A DNA stretch of 64,000 bases from an uncultured Pseudomonadales bacterium (GCA_943789485.1 CALSUH010000025.1:22968-86967); one strand, 5' to 3'; positions 39,666-49,483 are shown, counted from the stretch's first letter. The notes: generated by a model from the sequence alone, not told the origin. Program-made: numbers and translations.

Positions 39666-40601
39666 TTATTGATTGGTATCTAGTACCGCCAACTTTGCGT
39701 TTAGTTCTGCGCTTAAATCGCCGCTAAAACTAGCGGCATAAGCTGCATTACCGTCCATCTGCAATTTCAGCCAAGCAAAAGTGAAACGTGCTTGAGCGGC
39801 CAAATCGGTTCCACCGTTTGTGGGAAGATTGTGAGTTCCCTCGGCGAATTCCACATAGGCTTTGTTGGTGCTGCTCGCAATAGAGTCATACAGGGCGCGG
39901 GCATGGGCAGCTGGCGGTGCTACGGTGTCCTCGCTGCTAGCAAAGATTAGAGTTGGAACAGTTAGGCCGCTGTAATCGCCGTCGAATGACTGACCCAGTT
40001 CACAGCAGTATGGCATTAGAGGTATCACCGCCTTGATCTCGCTGCCCAGTTCGACAGCAGCCGCCAAAGCAGCACCGCCACCTAGGGAGTGCCCCATAAT
40101 CGCCAGCTTGCTCGTATCTACTTTGCCATTAATGGGGCTATCGCTATTGCCGATCTCATTTTTTAAGAATTCGACGGCGGCAATATGCGCTTCCTTTCTT
40201 GGCTGAAATGTATCGCGGGGATCGTTGGTATCGATAATCATCACTACAATGCCTAGCGAGGCAAGAGCGGGTCCCCACCAGTCATAGATATCTTGAGTAG
40301 CTGTATAGCCCGGAACTAGCACAGCGGCGCTAGAAGGAGGAGCAAAGCTGAGTGTTAGAGGATAAAAGATAGTTGCCGAAGCGAACTCATCAACATTGAC
40401 CGTGGGTTCGTAAGTTCTGACTTCATACAAAGCTGTGTCAAACTCATTACCGATCGCTCTTGCGATTTCTCGACCCTGCGGACGGTAGCGTCCTGGCTCA
40501 TCTGCATCTTGAGCGCTCGCGGGCACCATAGCGGCGAGTGCGAAAGAGGTGGCGGTTAAAAGGGTGAGTATTAGCTTGCTTGTCAGATTAAAAGATTTCA
40601 T
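39666..40601 (-). CDS. secreted polyester-hydrolase (PETase/cutinase-like) alpha/beta hydrolase
   Basis: 311 residues from ATG 40601 with AGGA upstream. The signal peptide ends near residue 31 (AMVPASAQ). The catalytic set is Ser172 in MGHSLGGG, Asp225 in ASSEDTVAP and His257 in AEGTHNLP; Tyr99 in VPGYTATQD is the likely oxyanion residue. Blocks WWGPALASLGIVVMIIDTN, PINGKVDTSKLAIMG and LTVPTLIFASSEDTVAP line up closely with Ideonella PETase and actinobacterial cutinases. Differences from PETase: Leu173 in place of the Met after the serine, and Tyr198 where the mobile Trp sits. The two PETase disulfides are not obvious, but CysCys199-200 is present. The natural substrate is probably an ester polymer or lipid; PET activity is untested. 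Confidence 0.88.
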   Translation of the reverse strand: MKSFNLTSKLILTLLTATSFALAAMVPASAQDADEPGRYRPQGREIARAIGNEFDTALYEVRTYEPTVNVDEFASATIFYPLTLSFAPPSSAAVLVPGYTATQDIYDWWGPALASLGIVVMIIDTNDPRDTFQPRKEAHIAAVEFLKNEIGNSDSPINGKVDTSKLAIMGHSLGGGAALAAAVELGSEIKAVIPLMPYCCELGQSFDGDYSGLTVPTLIFASSEDTVAPPAAHARALYDSIASSTNKAYVEFAEGTHNLPTNGGTDLAAQARFTFAWLKLQMDGNAAYAASFSGDLSAELNAKLAVLDTNQ

Positions 40602-40776
40602 TGTTATTTTCCTTGCCGTTCTAAAGGGCATTCTCAAATGATCAGGCTTTTGCGCTACGATAGTCTAAAATCTGTGATTCTGTGGTCCTCGAGCCCTCAT
40701 GCGACGGCAGGTTCCCGAGACTGAGTATTGAATATAGCAAAGGCCGCTGGTCGAAGAAATGGTATTCGGCGTAAAC

Positions 40777-41277
40777 TCAGCGCTTATTCTTGTCCATTTT
40801 GTCCTTTCTCTTCTCTTGCCTGCGCATGGAAAGCCATGTGTCGGCGCTATAGGGGCCGGGTCCAAAGGCGAAAATCACCAGAAAGGCGCTAAAGTACATG
40901 GCGGCCAGTTCGCCGTTGTTTAGCGTCGGAAACCATGCGTAATGGGCTGTTAGATAGGCCATAAGCATGATGAAGGTGGCCAGAAGAGCCGCGAGATGAG
41001 TCCATAAGCCGATCAATATAAGCAGTCCACCAAAGAATTCCACAACCCCGGCTATAAATAGAGCGTTAATCTCCATTGGAATCGGCAAGGAGACAAGTTC
41101 TGCGATACTTATCGATGTCATGCCGCCGCCCATAAAGGGTTGTGGGTTTTCACCAAACAGTTTGCCGTAGCCATGGGTCATAAACATGGCGGCGCTAAGC
41201 ACCCGAAATAGGGTCCATGTCCACTCTTGGGAATTCTCCGCGACACCGTCGAAGAGTGAGTTGATTTTGCCAAACAT
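40777..41277 (-). CDS. DoxX-family membrane protein
   Basis: 166 residues from ATG 41277 (MFGKINSLFDG) with AGAGG upstream, chosen over a longer frame. Four hydrophobic spans and the family block FRVLSAAMFMTHGYGKLFG, INALFIAGVVEFFGGLLILIG and AHYAWFPTLNNGELA identify DoxX. Members are small membrane oxidoreductase-linked proteins of unclear role. The C-terminus is very basic (RRQEKRKDKMDKNKR). Confidence 0.88.
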   Translation of the reverse strand: MFGKINSLFDGVAENSQEWTWTLFRVLSAAMFMTHGYGKLFGENPQPFMGGGMTSISIAELVSLPIPMEINALFIAGVVEFFGGLLILIGLWTHLAALLATFIMLMAYLTAHYAWFPTLNNGELAAMYFSAFLVIFAFGPGPYSADTWLSMRRQEKRKDKMDKNKR

Positions 41278-41452
41278 AGGCGCAGCCTCTTTTATTATTG
41301 GTGTGCTCGATAAAGCTTTAGTGTTCGAATCTTGTTTCAAGCGCTGGCAAATTGCAATAACCTTCATCTTCAGCGTGTACGATAGTGGGCATTAATTGCC
41401 ATTTTGTGCGAAAGCTTTGAGGCAGAACTAGGTGACGGATTAGGCACAGACG

Positions 41453-42163
41453 ATGAGCGGCAAGATACTGATAATTAAGACAGGAAATACCCTTCCTAGC
41501 TTGCTGGACGAGAACGAAGACTTCGAGGATTGGTTTATCCGCGGAACCGGTTTGAATTCAAACCGTTTTGTTTGCTGTGCTGTCGACAAGGGTGAGCCCT
41601 TGCCTGTAACAGATGATGTCGTCGCCGCAATCGTTACTGGTTCGCCAGCCTATGTCACCGATCTTGCTCCCTGGAATGAAATTGCGGCCGTCTATTTACG
41701 ACTCCTTCACCGGCAGCAAAAACCTATCTTGGGCGTTTGTTATGGACATCAATTGCTGGCGTGGGCGTTTGGCGGTGTAGTCGGATTTCATCCGGGCGGT
41801 CGAGAGATCGGAACCATCGACGTTGAATTGACTACAGAGGCTGCCAGCGATGTACTGTTTGCCAAAATGCCCAAGCAATTCAGCGCGCAGGCTTCACATC
41901 AGCAGTCAGTCCTATCCTTGCCGGATGAGGCAGTGCTTCTCGCCAAGAATAGTTTTGATGCACACCATGCATTCCGCTTGGGTTCATCGACTTGGGGGGT
42001 ACAGTTCCATCCTGAGTTTAGTGCGCACGTTATGAGTACCTATATTGGTGAGCGCCGGAATGACATCGCCAGAGAAGGTCTCAATGTGGAGGAGTTGCTG
42101 GCTAGAGTGGGCTCTACGCCGTTCTCTGCGAGTTTGCTGCGGCAATTTTCTGCGTTACTCTAA
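41453..42163 (+). CDS. class I glutamine amidotransferase (GMP synthase-like domain)
   Basis: 236 residues. The nucleophile cysteine is in ILGVCYGHQLLAWAFGG (near residue 96), and the histidine and glutamate of the triad are in WGVQFHPEFS. Such stand-alone domains include gamma-glutamyl hydrolases that act on glutamylated small molecules. It has no synthetase partner here. It is unrelated in sequence frame to guaA at 61.9 kb, though both share the fold. Confidence 0.88.
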   Translation: MSGKILIIKTGNTLPSLLDENEDFEDWFIRGTGLNSNRFVCCAVDKGEPLPVTDDVVAAIVTGSPAYVTDLAPWNEIAAVYLRLLHRQQKPILGVCYGHQLLAWAFGGVVGFHPGGREIGTIDVELTTEAASDVLFAKMPKQFSAQASHQQSVLSLPDEAVLLAKNSFDAHHAFRLGSSTWGVQFHPEFSAHVMSTYIGERRNDIAREGLNVEELLARVGSTPFSASLLRQFSALL

Positions 42164-42202
42164 AAAATGCAGTAAAAAAATTAGTAGGTGAATGCCTCGG
42201 TG

Positions 42203-42907
42203 CTAGTCTGCAGATGCTGCATATTCTTCATTCACGACTTCAGTGATTCGTTCTGCTGTGGGCTGCCGCAGTAACCTGCCATTAACAAATACAGCGGGTG
42301 TTGAAAGTACGCCAGATGAGTTGCCACCCCGTTGGTCGTTGCGAACTTTCTGAATTACTTGGTCGGATTCGACATCGGCATGCAGACGATCCAAATTTAG
42401 GTTTAACTCCAGCGCATAGCTATCGAACTCATCCTCTACCTTAGAAAGGCCGGACCAAATGGCTTGCGTGGCGTAAAGGTAGTCATGCATTTCCCAGAAT
42501 CGGCCCTGGTTTCCAGCGGCTTCAGCATACAGAGAAGCCATCCAGGAATTAGGGTGTGCGGCAGTAATGGGGAAGTGTCTAAAAACGAGGTGTGCCTTAT
42601 CACGTAAATCGGGCCAAATTCGGGTCATCGTATCGTTTTCGGTGGCACAAGCCGGACACTGAAAGTCTGCATACACAACAATACTTACGGGTGTGGCGGC
42701 TGTCCCTCTAACGTGATCGTTGTCGGCGATTTCGACAGTGGAATAGGTAGGACCCTGACTTAGGAGCGTGTAAAGAGTAAGAAGTAGAAGGCCCGGAGCC
42801 ACAACATACATAACAACCTTCATCATTAGTTTGCGGGTTCGATTTCGGCCTTTGGCGGCATTTTCTTTCGCTTCTTTTCGCTTTCTTTGTTCTTCTCTCT
42901 TGCTCAT
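42203..42907 (-). CDS. membrane-anchored DsbA-type thioredoxin-fold protein
   Basis: 234 residues. A highly charged N-terminus (SKREEQRKRKEAKENAAKG) leads to one transmembrane helix (VVMYVVAPGLLLLTLYTLL, about 31-49). The thioredoxin fold has CPAC in VVYADFQCPACATEND and the cis-proline region VLSTPAVFVNGRLL. This is the DsbA/BdbD-like group with a vestibular helical insert, acting as a periplasmic thiol oxidoreductase or disulfide isomerase. No DsbB-like partner is adjacent. Confidence 0.88.
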   Translation of the reverse strand: MSKREEQRKRKEAKENAAKGRNRTRKLMMKVVMYVVAPGLLLLTLYTLLSQGPTYSTVEIADNDHVRGTAATPVSIVVYADFQCPACATENDTMTRIWPDLRDKAHLVFRHFPITAAHPNSWMASLYAEAAGNQGRFWEMHDYLYATQAIWSGLSKVEDEFDSYALELNLNLDRLHADVESDQVIQKVRNDQRGGNSSGVLSTPAVFVNGRLLRQPTAERITEVVNEEYAASAD

Positions 42908-43031
42908 CGATCTTTACTACCTTGTCTAGAGTGGGGTGGTCATAGACCCTCACTATAACGTCTGGACGCAGTGAGTCAAACAAGATTAGACACTAGTGCG
43001 GCGAGGGTGAGGAGGTTGTGAATTCAAGTCG

Positions 43032-43367
43032 TTAGAACAGAAACGCATAACCAACCTTGCAGCTGATGTGGATACCCTGATCTTGATGCATGCCTATCCA
43101 GCCTTCATTTTTTGCGAAGTCGGTAATCCAGTGCAGCACTGTCTCAAGCACACCGAGCCAGATATTACCGGTGATCATATAGACTATGCCGCCATGAACC
43201 AACGCATGGGCAGTTAGCCAGTAGTACCAGACAGGAAACAGACTGTGCTCTTTAGCGTGAATTTTATCGTTGCGATTTTTACCATAGCCCATCGCGTCGG
43301 GTTGCAGTACAAAGTCTGCAACGGCGTGGCCGAAAAGTAACATGAAAATATTTTCAAAGAACAGCAT
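43032..43367 (-). CDS. DUF3307-type membrane protein
   Basis: 111 residues. GHAVADFVLQPDAMGYGKN is the typical start of the DUF3307 family, followed by hydrophobic helices and LETVLHWITDFAKNEGWI with conserved H and D. Function unknown. The protein ends with CKVGYAFLF. Confidence 0.8.
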   Translation of the reverse strand: MLFFENIFMLLFGHAVADFVLQPDAMGYGKNRNDKIHAKEHSLFPVWYYWLTAHALVHGGIVYMITGNIWLGVLETVLHWITDFAKNEGWIGMHQDQGIHISCKVGYAFLF

Positions 43368-43855
43368 TTACCACCTCGATCTCCGCACTTATAGATAAGC
43401 CACTAAGCCGACCGCCTAAATTGGCAATACCTGATGATAAGCTTATTCGCGGTCAAGCAAACCATTCGATGGCTAATGTGTTAGCTGATTCACACTATAG
43501 CTTCGCTGATCCTGATAAATTCATCGCCAAGGGCCTGTTATTTCCCCAAGCTTGTGAAATTTAATAGGTTTGTAAAAATAACGGCCCTGTGGACATCAGA
43601 ATTAAGTGCCCCAATGTGCGGGAAGCTGACAAAATTTGACAATTTTTACGCTTGGATAAACCGTTTTGGGGGTCGCTAGTAAACTATGAATAGCCAAACC
43701 AATAGTAGAACGGCTAATGATCAAAGCGCGAGGTTTACAAAGTAAGGTTCTAAAAGAGCAGTGTTTACAACAACACGCTTAGGCACTCGCCGTCGAGAGA
43801 AGGGCAGGGCATCGCGGCTACTGCTAATGCTAATGGTAGTGACATGTTTTTTGTC
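43368..43855. other. gene-free stretch between the DUF3307 gene and xseA
   Basis: No confident gene. TTGACA occurs near 43637. An open frame reading rightward from 43761 has a signal-like start (SRLLLMLMVVTCF), but most of it is antisense to xseA, so I do not call it. Confidence 0.4.
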
Positions 43856-45241
43856 TCAGGATCCTTTTTCCGCTACGGCGCTAACTGTTGAAACTATCTC
43901 GCCTTTACCGAGGCGTGAAGTGATAGTTGCTCCTACTTTTACATCGTCAGTGCTTCGAATCACTTTGGAGGTGCTATCAATAGTGATGCTATACCCTCTG
44001 GCAAGTGTGTTGAGTGGGCTGACAGAATTTAAGCTGCGGCTTAGTGTCTGCAGGCTCGATCGGCGCAAGGCTAATACTGAGCGCAGCGACTGCTCTAAGC
44101 TGCCGCGACTCGCAGTTAGGCGTATTTGATTGCGCTCAAGCAACTGTTTCGGTGAATTCGCCGAAAGGGTGCGTTGCACCTGCGTGAGTTTTGTTCTTTG
44201 CGCTGCGATATTACTGCTCACGGCTCTACGCAGGCGAATATCGAGTCGGTCCAGGTTCTGCGCCTGCTCCTGCAAGCGACGATCAGGATGCTTAAGCTGC
44301 TTCGCTATCCAAGCTAGCTGCTGCCGACCCTGCTTGATCGCTAAGCTGATAGCGCTTTTGAATTGCACGCTAGCGGAAAACAGCTGATCAAAATAATCCT
44401 CCTGATTGGGGCTTAGTAGTTCGGCGGCGGCGGAAGGCGTGGGCGCCCTTAGATCCGCGACAAAGTCAGCAATGGTGAAATCTACTTCGTGACCGACGGC
44501 ACTGCAGATTGGCAGCTCACTTGCAAATATCGCTCTAGCTACGGGCTCCTCGTTGAACGCCTGTAAGTCTTCTAAGGAGCCGCCGCCACGACCGATAATT
44601 AAAGCCTGTAGCCCTAATTTTTCGGCTAGCGTGTTCGCCCTTTCGATGGCACTCACGATTTCAGCGGCGGCACCGGCACCTTGAACGACTACAGGAAGTA
44701 GGGTGATTCTAGTTGCCGGGAATCGCCTTGCGAAAACACTAAGTATGTCTTGCACCGCTGCGCCTGTTGCAGAGGTAATTACGCCAATGTGTTGATAGTG
44801 ACTTTGCATCTGCTGCTTGTTTTCGTCAGCGAAAAGACCTTCGCCGTGCAACTTGCGTTTCAGTTGTTCGAAGGCGCGCTGCAAGGCGCCATCGCCAGCT
44901 TCCTCCATGCCATCGAGGATGAGCTGATAATCGCCGCGGCCTTCATAGATGCTAAGGCGACCCCGTACAATAATTTGCTTGCCGTTCTCCGGCTTGAATC
45001 GAACCATGCGATTGCGATTTACAAACATCGCACAACGAATCTGTGAGGACTTGTCTTTAAGTGTCAGGTACCAGTGCCCGGAAGATGGCACGGCAAGGTT
45101 TGAGATTTCACCCTCGACGATGACGGCTGGGAAATTACTTTCCAGCAAGGAACGAGCCATACTATTGAGGCCGCTCACGGAAAGTATATTTTCAGCGTGG
45201 TTTTTGTCGTAGGGATTTTTGTTGCGTTGAGAGTAAGGCAT
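43856..45241 (-). CDS. xseA: exodeoxyribonuclease VII large subunit
   Basis: 461 residues. The N-terminal OB domain (AVIVEGEISNLAVPSSGHWY, LKDKSSQIRCAMF) is followed by the catalytic domain (GVITSATGAAVQDILSVFAR, ALIIGRGGGSLEDLQAFNEE, SAVGHEVDFTIADFVADLRA with the conserved motif) and a long coiled-coil region up to the C-terminus. It degrades single-stranded DNA with XseB. In E. coli xseA lies divergent to guaB; here the two are 15 kb apart. Confidence 0.96.
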   Translation of the reverse strand: MPYSQRNKNPYDKNHAENILSVSGLNSMARSLLESNFPAVIVEGEISNLAVPSSGHWYLTLKDKSSQIRCAMFVNRNRMVRFKPENGKQIIVRGRLSIYEGRGDYQLILDGMEEAGDGALQRAFEQLKRKLHGEGLFADENKQQMQSHYQHIGVITSATGAAVQDILSVFARRFPATRITLLPVVVQGAGAAAEIVSAIERANTLAEKLGLQALIIGRGGGSLEDLQAFNEEPVARAIFASELPICSAVGHEVDFTIADFVADLRAPTPSAAAELLSPNQEDYFDQLFSASVQFKSAISLAIKQGRQQLAWIAKQLKHPDRRLQEQAQNLDRLDIRLRRAVSSNIAAQRTKLTQVQRTLSANSPKQLLERNQIRLTASRGSLEQSLRSVLALRRSSLQTLSRSLNSVSPLNTLARGYSITIDSTSKVIRSTDDVKVGATITSRLGKGEIVSTVSAVAEKGS

Positions 45242-45473
45242 AGGCCAATACTACCCTAGCGGAATTGGATTCGGTAGCAATGCGCAGGCTGAACGGATCG
45301 GCACAGTCATAAAGGTGTACTAGGGATTTAGGGCAGAGGATGACTTTGGTTTCTAACTCTTCCCTTTCGATCGATATCGGACACTTATTGGCTTGCTCAG
45401 CTAAGTGTCCGGCTTGAGCGTACGAGAACGTAACGGCTACTAGCGCAGCAGAGATTGATTGTGATCTCTTCAT
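45192..45473 (-). CDS. small exported protein, unknown function
   Basis: 93 residues. A signal peptide is likely (ISAALVAVTFSYAQAGHLAE). The mature part has three cysteines (ANKCPISIE, KVILCPKSL, YDCADPFSL). An AAGAGG ribosome site precedes the ATG. The last 50 bases overlap the xseA start in another frame, so the C-terminus may be altered by a base error. Family not recognised. Confidence 0.5.
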   Translation of the reverse strand: MKRSQSISAALVAVTFSYAQAGHLAEQANKCPISIEREELETKVILCPKSLVHLYDCADPFSLRIATESNSARVVLAYALLSTQQKSLRQKPR

Positions 45474-45628
45474 GGGAGCCTCTTTTTCCGAATTGTAGAA
45501 GGCGTCGAAATAATAAGAGCTGGCGGTTAGTTTGTGCTGACCTAAATCAATTTCACCGCACTCTACCGCTTGGAATAGTGGCTTTCTACTTTAACCAGAT
45601 GAGCTGTGGCGGTGGAGTTACTGCCGAA

Positions 45629-46849
45629 TCAAGCGGTTTTTTTGGAAAGTATCGCAGCAACAGTCACATTCGCGCTGACATTTGCTGTGGTAATAAACAT
45701 ATCTACAATTAGGTCTACTGCGATAAGGATGCCAATACCCTGTACTGGCAATCCAAGAGAGACGTAGACCGGCGCCATAATGAGCAAGCCGCCGCTGGGA
45801 ATTCCAGGGGAATAGAAGCTAAACAACCCTATTGCTGCGGCGATAATAAATAGCTCATAAATTGTTAGATCAATTCCATACAGACTCGCGACAAAATAGG
45901 TGCCGGCTGTTCTGGCTATCGGTGAAGCGAATTTAAAAAGCGTTACCGCGATTGGTAATACTACTCCTGACACCTTGTTGGAGATGCCGAGGATTTCGGT
46001 TGCTGTAAAACAGGCGGGCAGGGCGGCAAGTGAAGAGCGTGTGCTAAAACCGATAATCTGCGCCGGAGCTAATGCGCGCGCAAAATCGCGCAGTTTAATC
46101 TCGCCTACATAGACGGCGAGCGGATATAGCGTCAGGGTAAAGGCTGTGATTAACGCGCACACAATGACAATGAACGATGCTAGAACACTGATAGCAGAAA
46201 CACCAAGTGTCGCAGCGAGTGGAAACACCAGTGCAAAAATGCCGATGGGGGCGAGCGTCATAATCCAGGCGATTAACACGAACATTGTTTCTTTGATGGC
46301 CGAGAAGAAGCCTACGACACGCTCTCGTTGCTCGTTTCCAATCTGCAGCAATGCTATAGAAAATAAACCGGTAAAGATCATCAGTGGCAGCACTTCGTTG
46401 TCGGCAGCCGCCCGAATGGGATTGATCGGAATGAGTGCTACTAGCCAATCGCGAAAGGGCGGCAATTCACTGCTGCCTATATTTTCCATTGCCGTGCTTT
46501 CTAGCAGCCTACGACTTGCTTCAGGGTCGATACTTAACATAGCAATTAGCGGTGGGGCGACTAAGAAGGAGAAGAGGCTGGAAGCAACTATCATGGATAT
46601 GAACCAGGCCATGGCCTTGCCGCCGAGCTGTGCGACTATTCCGGTATTTCCTTGTCCGGCTATGGCGGTAATCATGAGTGCCATTAAGAGCGGAATCACG
46701 GTCATGCGAATGGCATTTACCCACAGCGTTCCTATGGGCTCTATCATCGATGCCAACTTTGATGCCGAGCTAGCATCGAGAAGTGAAAAACCAATACCGC
46801 CTAGTAGACCAAGTGCGAGTGCAAGAAGTATGCGGGCGGAGGAGCTCAT
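45629..46849 (-). CDS. dicarboxylate/amino acid:cation symporter (DAACS family)
   Basis: 406 residues, mostly hydrophobic with 8 or more helices. IEPIGTLWVNAIRMTVIPLL is the N-terminal motif, the hairpin tip has GFSTRSSLAALPACF (a serine-rich loop), and FSFYSPGIPSGGLLIMAPVY plus IAVDLIVDMFITTANVSANV form the substrate and Na+ site. Here D-x-x-x-D-M-x-x-T-x-x-N is present. Family members import glutamate, aspartate, succinate or fumarate with Na+ or H+. It is a single-gene unit. Confidence 0.93.
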   Translation of the reverse strand: MSSSARILLALALGLLGGIGFSLLDASSASKLASMIEPIGTLWVNAIRMTVIPLLMALMITAIAGQGNTGIVAQLGGKAMAWFISMIVASSLFSFLVAPPLIAMLSIDPEASRRLLESTAMENIGSSELPPFRDWLVALIPINPIRAAADNEVLPLMIFTGLFSIALLQIGNEQRERVVGFFSAIKETMFVLIAWIMTLAPIGIFALVFPLAATLGVSAISVLASFIVIVCALITAFTLTLYPLAVYVGEIKLRDFARALAPAQIIGFSTRSSLAALPACFTATEILGISNKVSGVVLPIAVTLFKFASPIARTAGTYFVASLYGIDLTIYELFIIAAAIGLFSFYSPGIPSGGLLIMAPVYVSLGLPVQGIGILIAVDLIVDMFITTANVSANVTVAAILSKKTA

Positions 46850-47054
46850 GGCTGTTTCTCTTGGGTCATTTGGCTTGTGTAGGAGTCATGCAAAGTACTG
46901 CGTTCTGAGCACGTGCAATCAACAACATAGCATTCGACTTGACGCTAAGCAATTTCCAGCGAAGCGCTATGATTGCAGCGGTTCCGGCACTTTGATACCT
47001 TCTATTGCCAAGATTGGCTATTCCCTAGAATAGCCACAGCATTCAGGATAAAAC

Positions 47055-47664
47055 ATGAGCAAAAATACCGACAAGGGTAGTAGTTACAACAAAAAAGGTC
47101 GGGTGGCAAAACCGCTTAGTCGGCGTACCGTGTTTAAAATGGGTTTGGCGACTGGAATCGCGGTGCCCATGTCGGCCTTAGGGCAGTCACCCAATCGCCT
47201 TAGGCCGCAACCTGGGGATCAGCTGGTGTTTGAGGAAGGACCCAATCAGGATGCCTTGGTACGACCAGAACTGCTTGAGTTGGAGAAGAGGCCCTTGTCT
47301 GCGCTGGCTCGTGACCCGGCGACGCAAGTGCTGCGAGACGGTTCTAGGCTGAATCGTATTATGATCATGCGTATCGACCCTGAATTGATGAGTGCGCGCT
47401 ATCAAGCGAATGTGGCCGAGGGTGTAATAGCGTATTCTGCTGTGTGTACGCACACCGGCTGCGATGTGACTAACTGGGATGAAGGGCAGTTACGCATGGC
47501 CTGCCCTTGTCACGAATCCCAATTCGACATTTACGATGGTGCTAAAGTGGTAGGCGGTCCAGCGCCTAGACCTCTTGCCATGTTGCCGCTCGAGGTGGTT
47601 GATGGCATCGTTATTGGTTGCCGCCGGCTTTCGAGGCCGGGTTGGATTTACTCAGCAATTTTAA
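47055..47664 (+). CDS. exported Rieske [2Fe-2S] protein, frameshift near the end
   Basis: About 203 residues. A twin-arginine-type signal ([20 protein letters not shown]) precedes a domain with the Rieske ligands CTHTGC and CPCHESQF, the latter followed by [20 protein letters not shown]. After one extra base near 47622 the protein would end [15 protein letters not shown] at a stop at 47662-47664; as written, it reads on to 47675. It is likely an electron carrier exported folded. The PQQ dehydrogenase gene follows by about 110 bases, so the two may cooperate. Confidence 0.88.
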
Positions 47665-47702
47665 TTCGGTACTAGTTTGATGCCAATTCTGGCGCGCTGT
47701 TG

Positions 47703-47741
47703 TTAGAAGAAACAGTTAGCAGAAACAGTTAGAAGAAACAG
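47703..47741. repeat. three tandem copies of a 13-base unit
   Basis: TTAGAAGAAACAG, TTAGCAGAAACAG and TTAGAAGAAACAG follow one another without gaps, 32 bases before the third PQQ dehydrogenase start. They differ by one base in the middle copy. They could be a regulator-binding array or a slippage-prone tract. Confidence 0.8.
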
Positions 47742-47772
47742 TCCGAAGCAAACAATAAGAGGTTTAAGCATA

Positions 47773-49483
47773 ATGATTCGCTCCAGTATTTTTCTGTGTT
47801 GTTCCCTAGTTTCCACTCTCCTTTTTGCACAGGATCTGCCGCCGTACAATCCCGTCACTGCGGAGCGCCTTCTCAACCCCGAGGAGAGCAATTGGTTAAT
47901 GTACCGTGGCAGCTACGATTCTCATGGCTTCAGTAATCTTGACCAAATCAATACCGACAATGTCGATGGCCTTGTCCCGGTATGGAGTTTCTCCACCGGG
48001 CTAAGAGAAGGGCATCAGGCGCCGCCTATCGTGAACGACGGTTACATGTACGTGACCACGCCGCAAAATCATATCCTTGCTATCAACGCGCGCACCGGGG
48101 ATCTAATTTGGCGCTATGTCCGCTACCTACCTGATGATTTGCAACAGTTCCACCCGACGAACCGTGGCGTGGCCCTCTACGGCGACCGTGTCTACATGGC
48201 AACGGTAGATTCATTTTTAGTTTCGCTTGACGCACTAACTGGCGAGCTAATCTGGGAGGTTGCCGTCGAGGATTACTATAACGGCTATTATATGACCATG
48301 GCTCCACTCATAGCTGATGGCAAAGTTATGGTGGGAGTGTCCGGCGGAGAACTCGGCATTCGTGGTTTTATTGCGGCCTACGATGTAATGACTGGCGAAG
48401 AGGCGTGGAAGACGTACACGATTCCCGCTCCTGGCGAGCCAGGCTCAGAATCTTGGCCGGGAGATACCTGGCAGACTGGCGGCGTGCCGGTGTGGCTAAC
48501 TGGTTCCTACGATCCTGAATTAAACCTCGCTTACTGGGGTACTGGTAATGGAGGCCCTTGGATGGGCGATACGCGCCCGGGCGACAACCTCTATTCTTCT
48601 TCTGTTATCGCTTTGGACGTTACGACGGGCGAGCTTAAAAATCACCATCAATACCACTGGAACGACTCATGGGACTGGGACGAGGTCTCCGCGCCAATAC
48701 TCATCGACTTCGAGCGCGATGGTCGTAGCGTCAATGGCATGGTTCATGCGGGCCGCAATGGCTATCTGTGGTATCTCGAGCGCGAAGCCGATGCGATTAA
48801 CTTCGTCGACGCGAATCCCTATGTCTATCAAGACGTGTTTACCAGCATCGATCCGGTTACCGGGCGACCCGAGTACGATATGACTAAGAAGCCGGGCACC
48901 GGCTATGAGGCGAGCTTTCTGCCCATCGCTTTGGGGTGGCAAGGATTGGCCTCCGGCGGCCTTCGACCCAGAGTCGCGATTGATGTTCATTCCTGCGAAC
49001 GACAATGTCTGCTCCACCATGGTCGGAGAAGAGATTCAATACAGTCCCGGTCGATCTTATATGGGGCGCGGCACTTCCGAGAATGGCGGCTTTTTTGTGC
49101 GACCTGGCACCGATCACATCGGTGAGCTACAAGCCTGGAACGTAGATACTGGTGAGCGTGCATGGACCACGACATTCGAAAGTCAAAATTGGGGCCCAGT
49201 GTTGGCTACTGCGGGCGATCTCGTATTCATGGGTGGCACTAACGATCGCTACTTTCGAGCTTTCGACTCGAGGACGGGTGAGATTCTGTGGAAGCAACGC
49301 ACAAATTCCGGTATCACCGGAGTGCCGGTTACCTATACCTTAGATGGCAAACAATATGTCGCCGTTCAGTCTGGGTGGGGGGTTGATGCACAGCGTGAAC
49401 AGAACTTGCTCAATATGGCGAAGGGTGAAAGCCACTATGTACCTCAAGGTGGTGTAATTTGGGTGTTCGCACTACCTGATTAA
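47773..49483 (+). CDS. PQQ-dependent alcohol dehydrogenase, third of three, one frameshift
   Basis: About 569 residues after joining. A signal peptide (FLCCSLVSTLLFAQ) is followed by propeller units (ILAINARTGDLIWRYVR, LVSLDALTGELIWEVAV). It is close in sequence to the first dehydrogenase (shared GGELGIRGFIAAYD and EEAWKTYTIP) but lacks the double cysteine (QFHPTNRGV). The catalytic block is NDSWDWDEVSAPIL, again D-x-D as in lanthanide enzymes. The single break is one extra T near 48913 (without it ASFCPSLWGGKDW). It is preceded by a Rieske gene and followed by a VOC protein gene. Confidence 0.9.

Noticed and set aside
41453..42163. Second GMP synthase
   Set aside because: Only the amidotransferase domain is present; no PP-loop ATPase or dimer domain follows.
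43761..44129. Rightward open frame with a signal-like start
   Set aside because: Most of it is antisense to the well-supported xseA coding sequence and its composition after the first 40 residues mirrors that gene.
46146..47033. Long rightward open frame of about 295 codons
   Set aside because: It is fully antisense to the dicarboxylate symporter gene over most of its length, with low-complexity Ala/Ser/Ile composition typical of a shadow frame.
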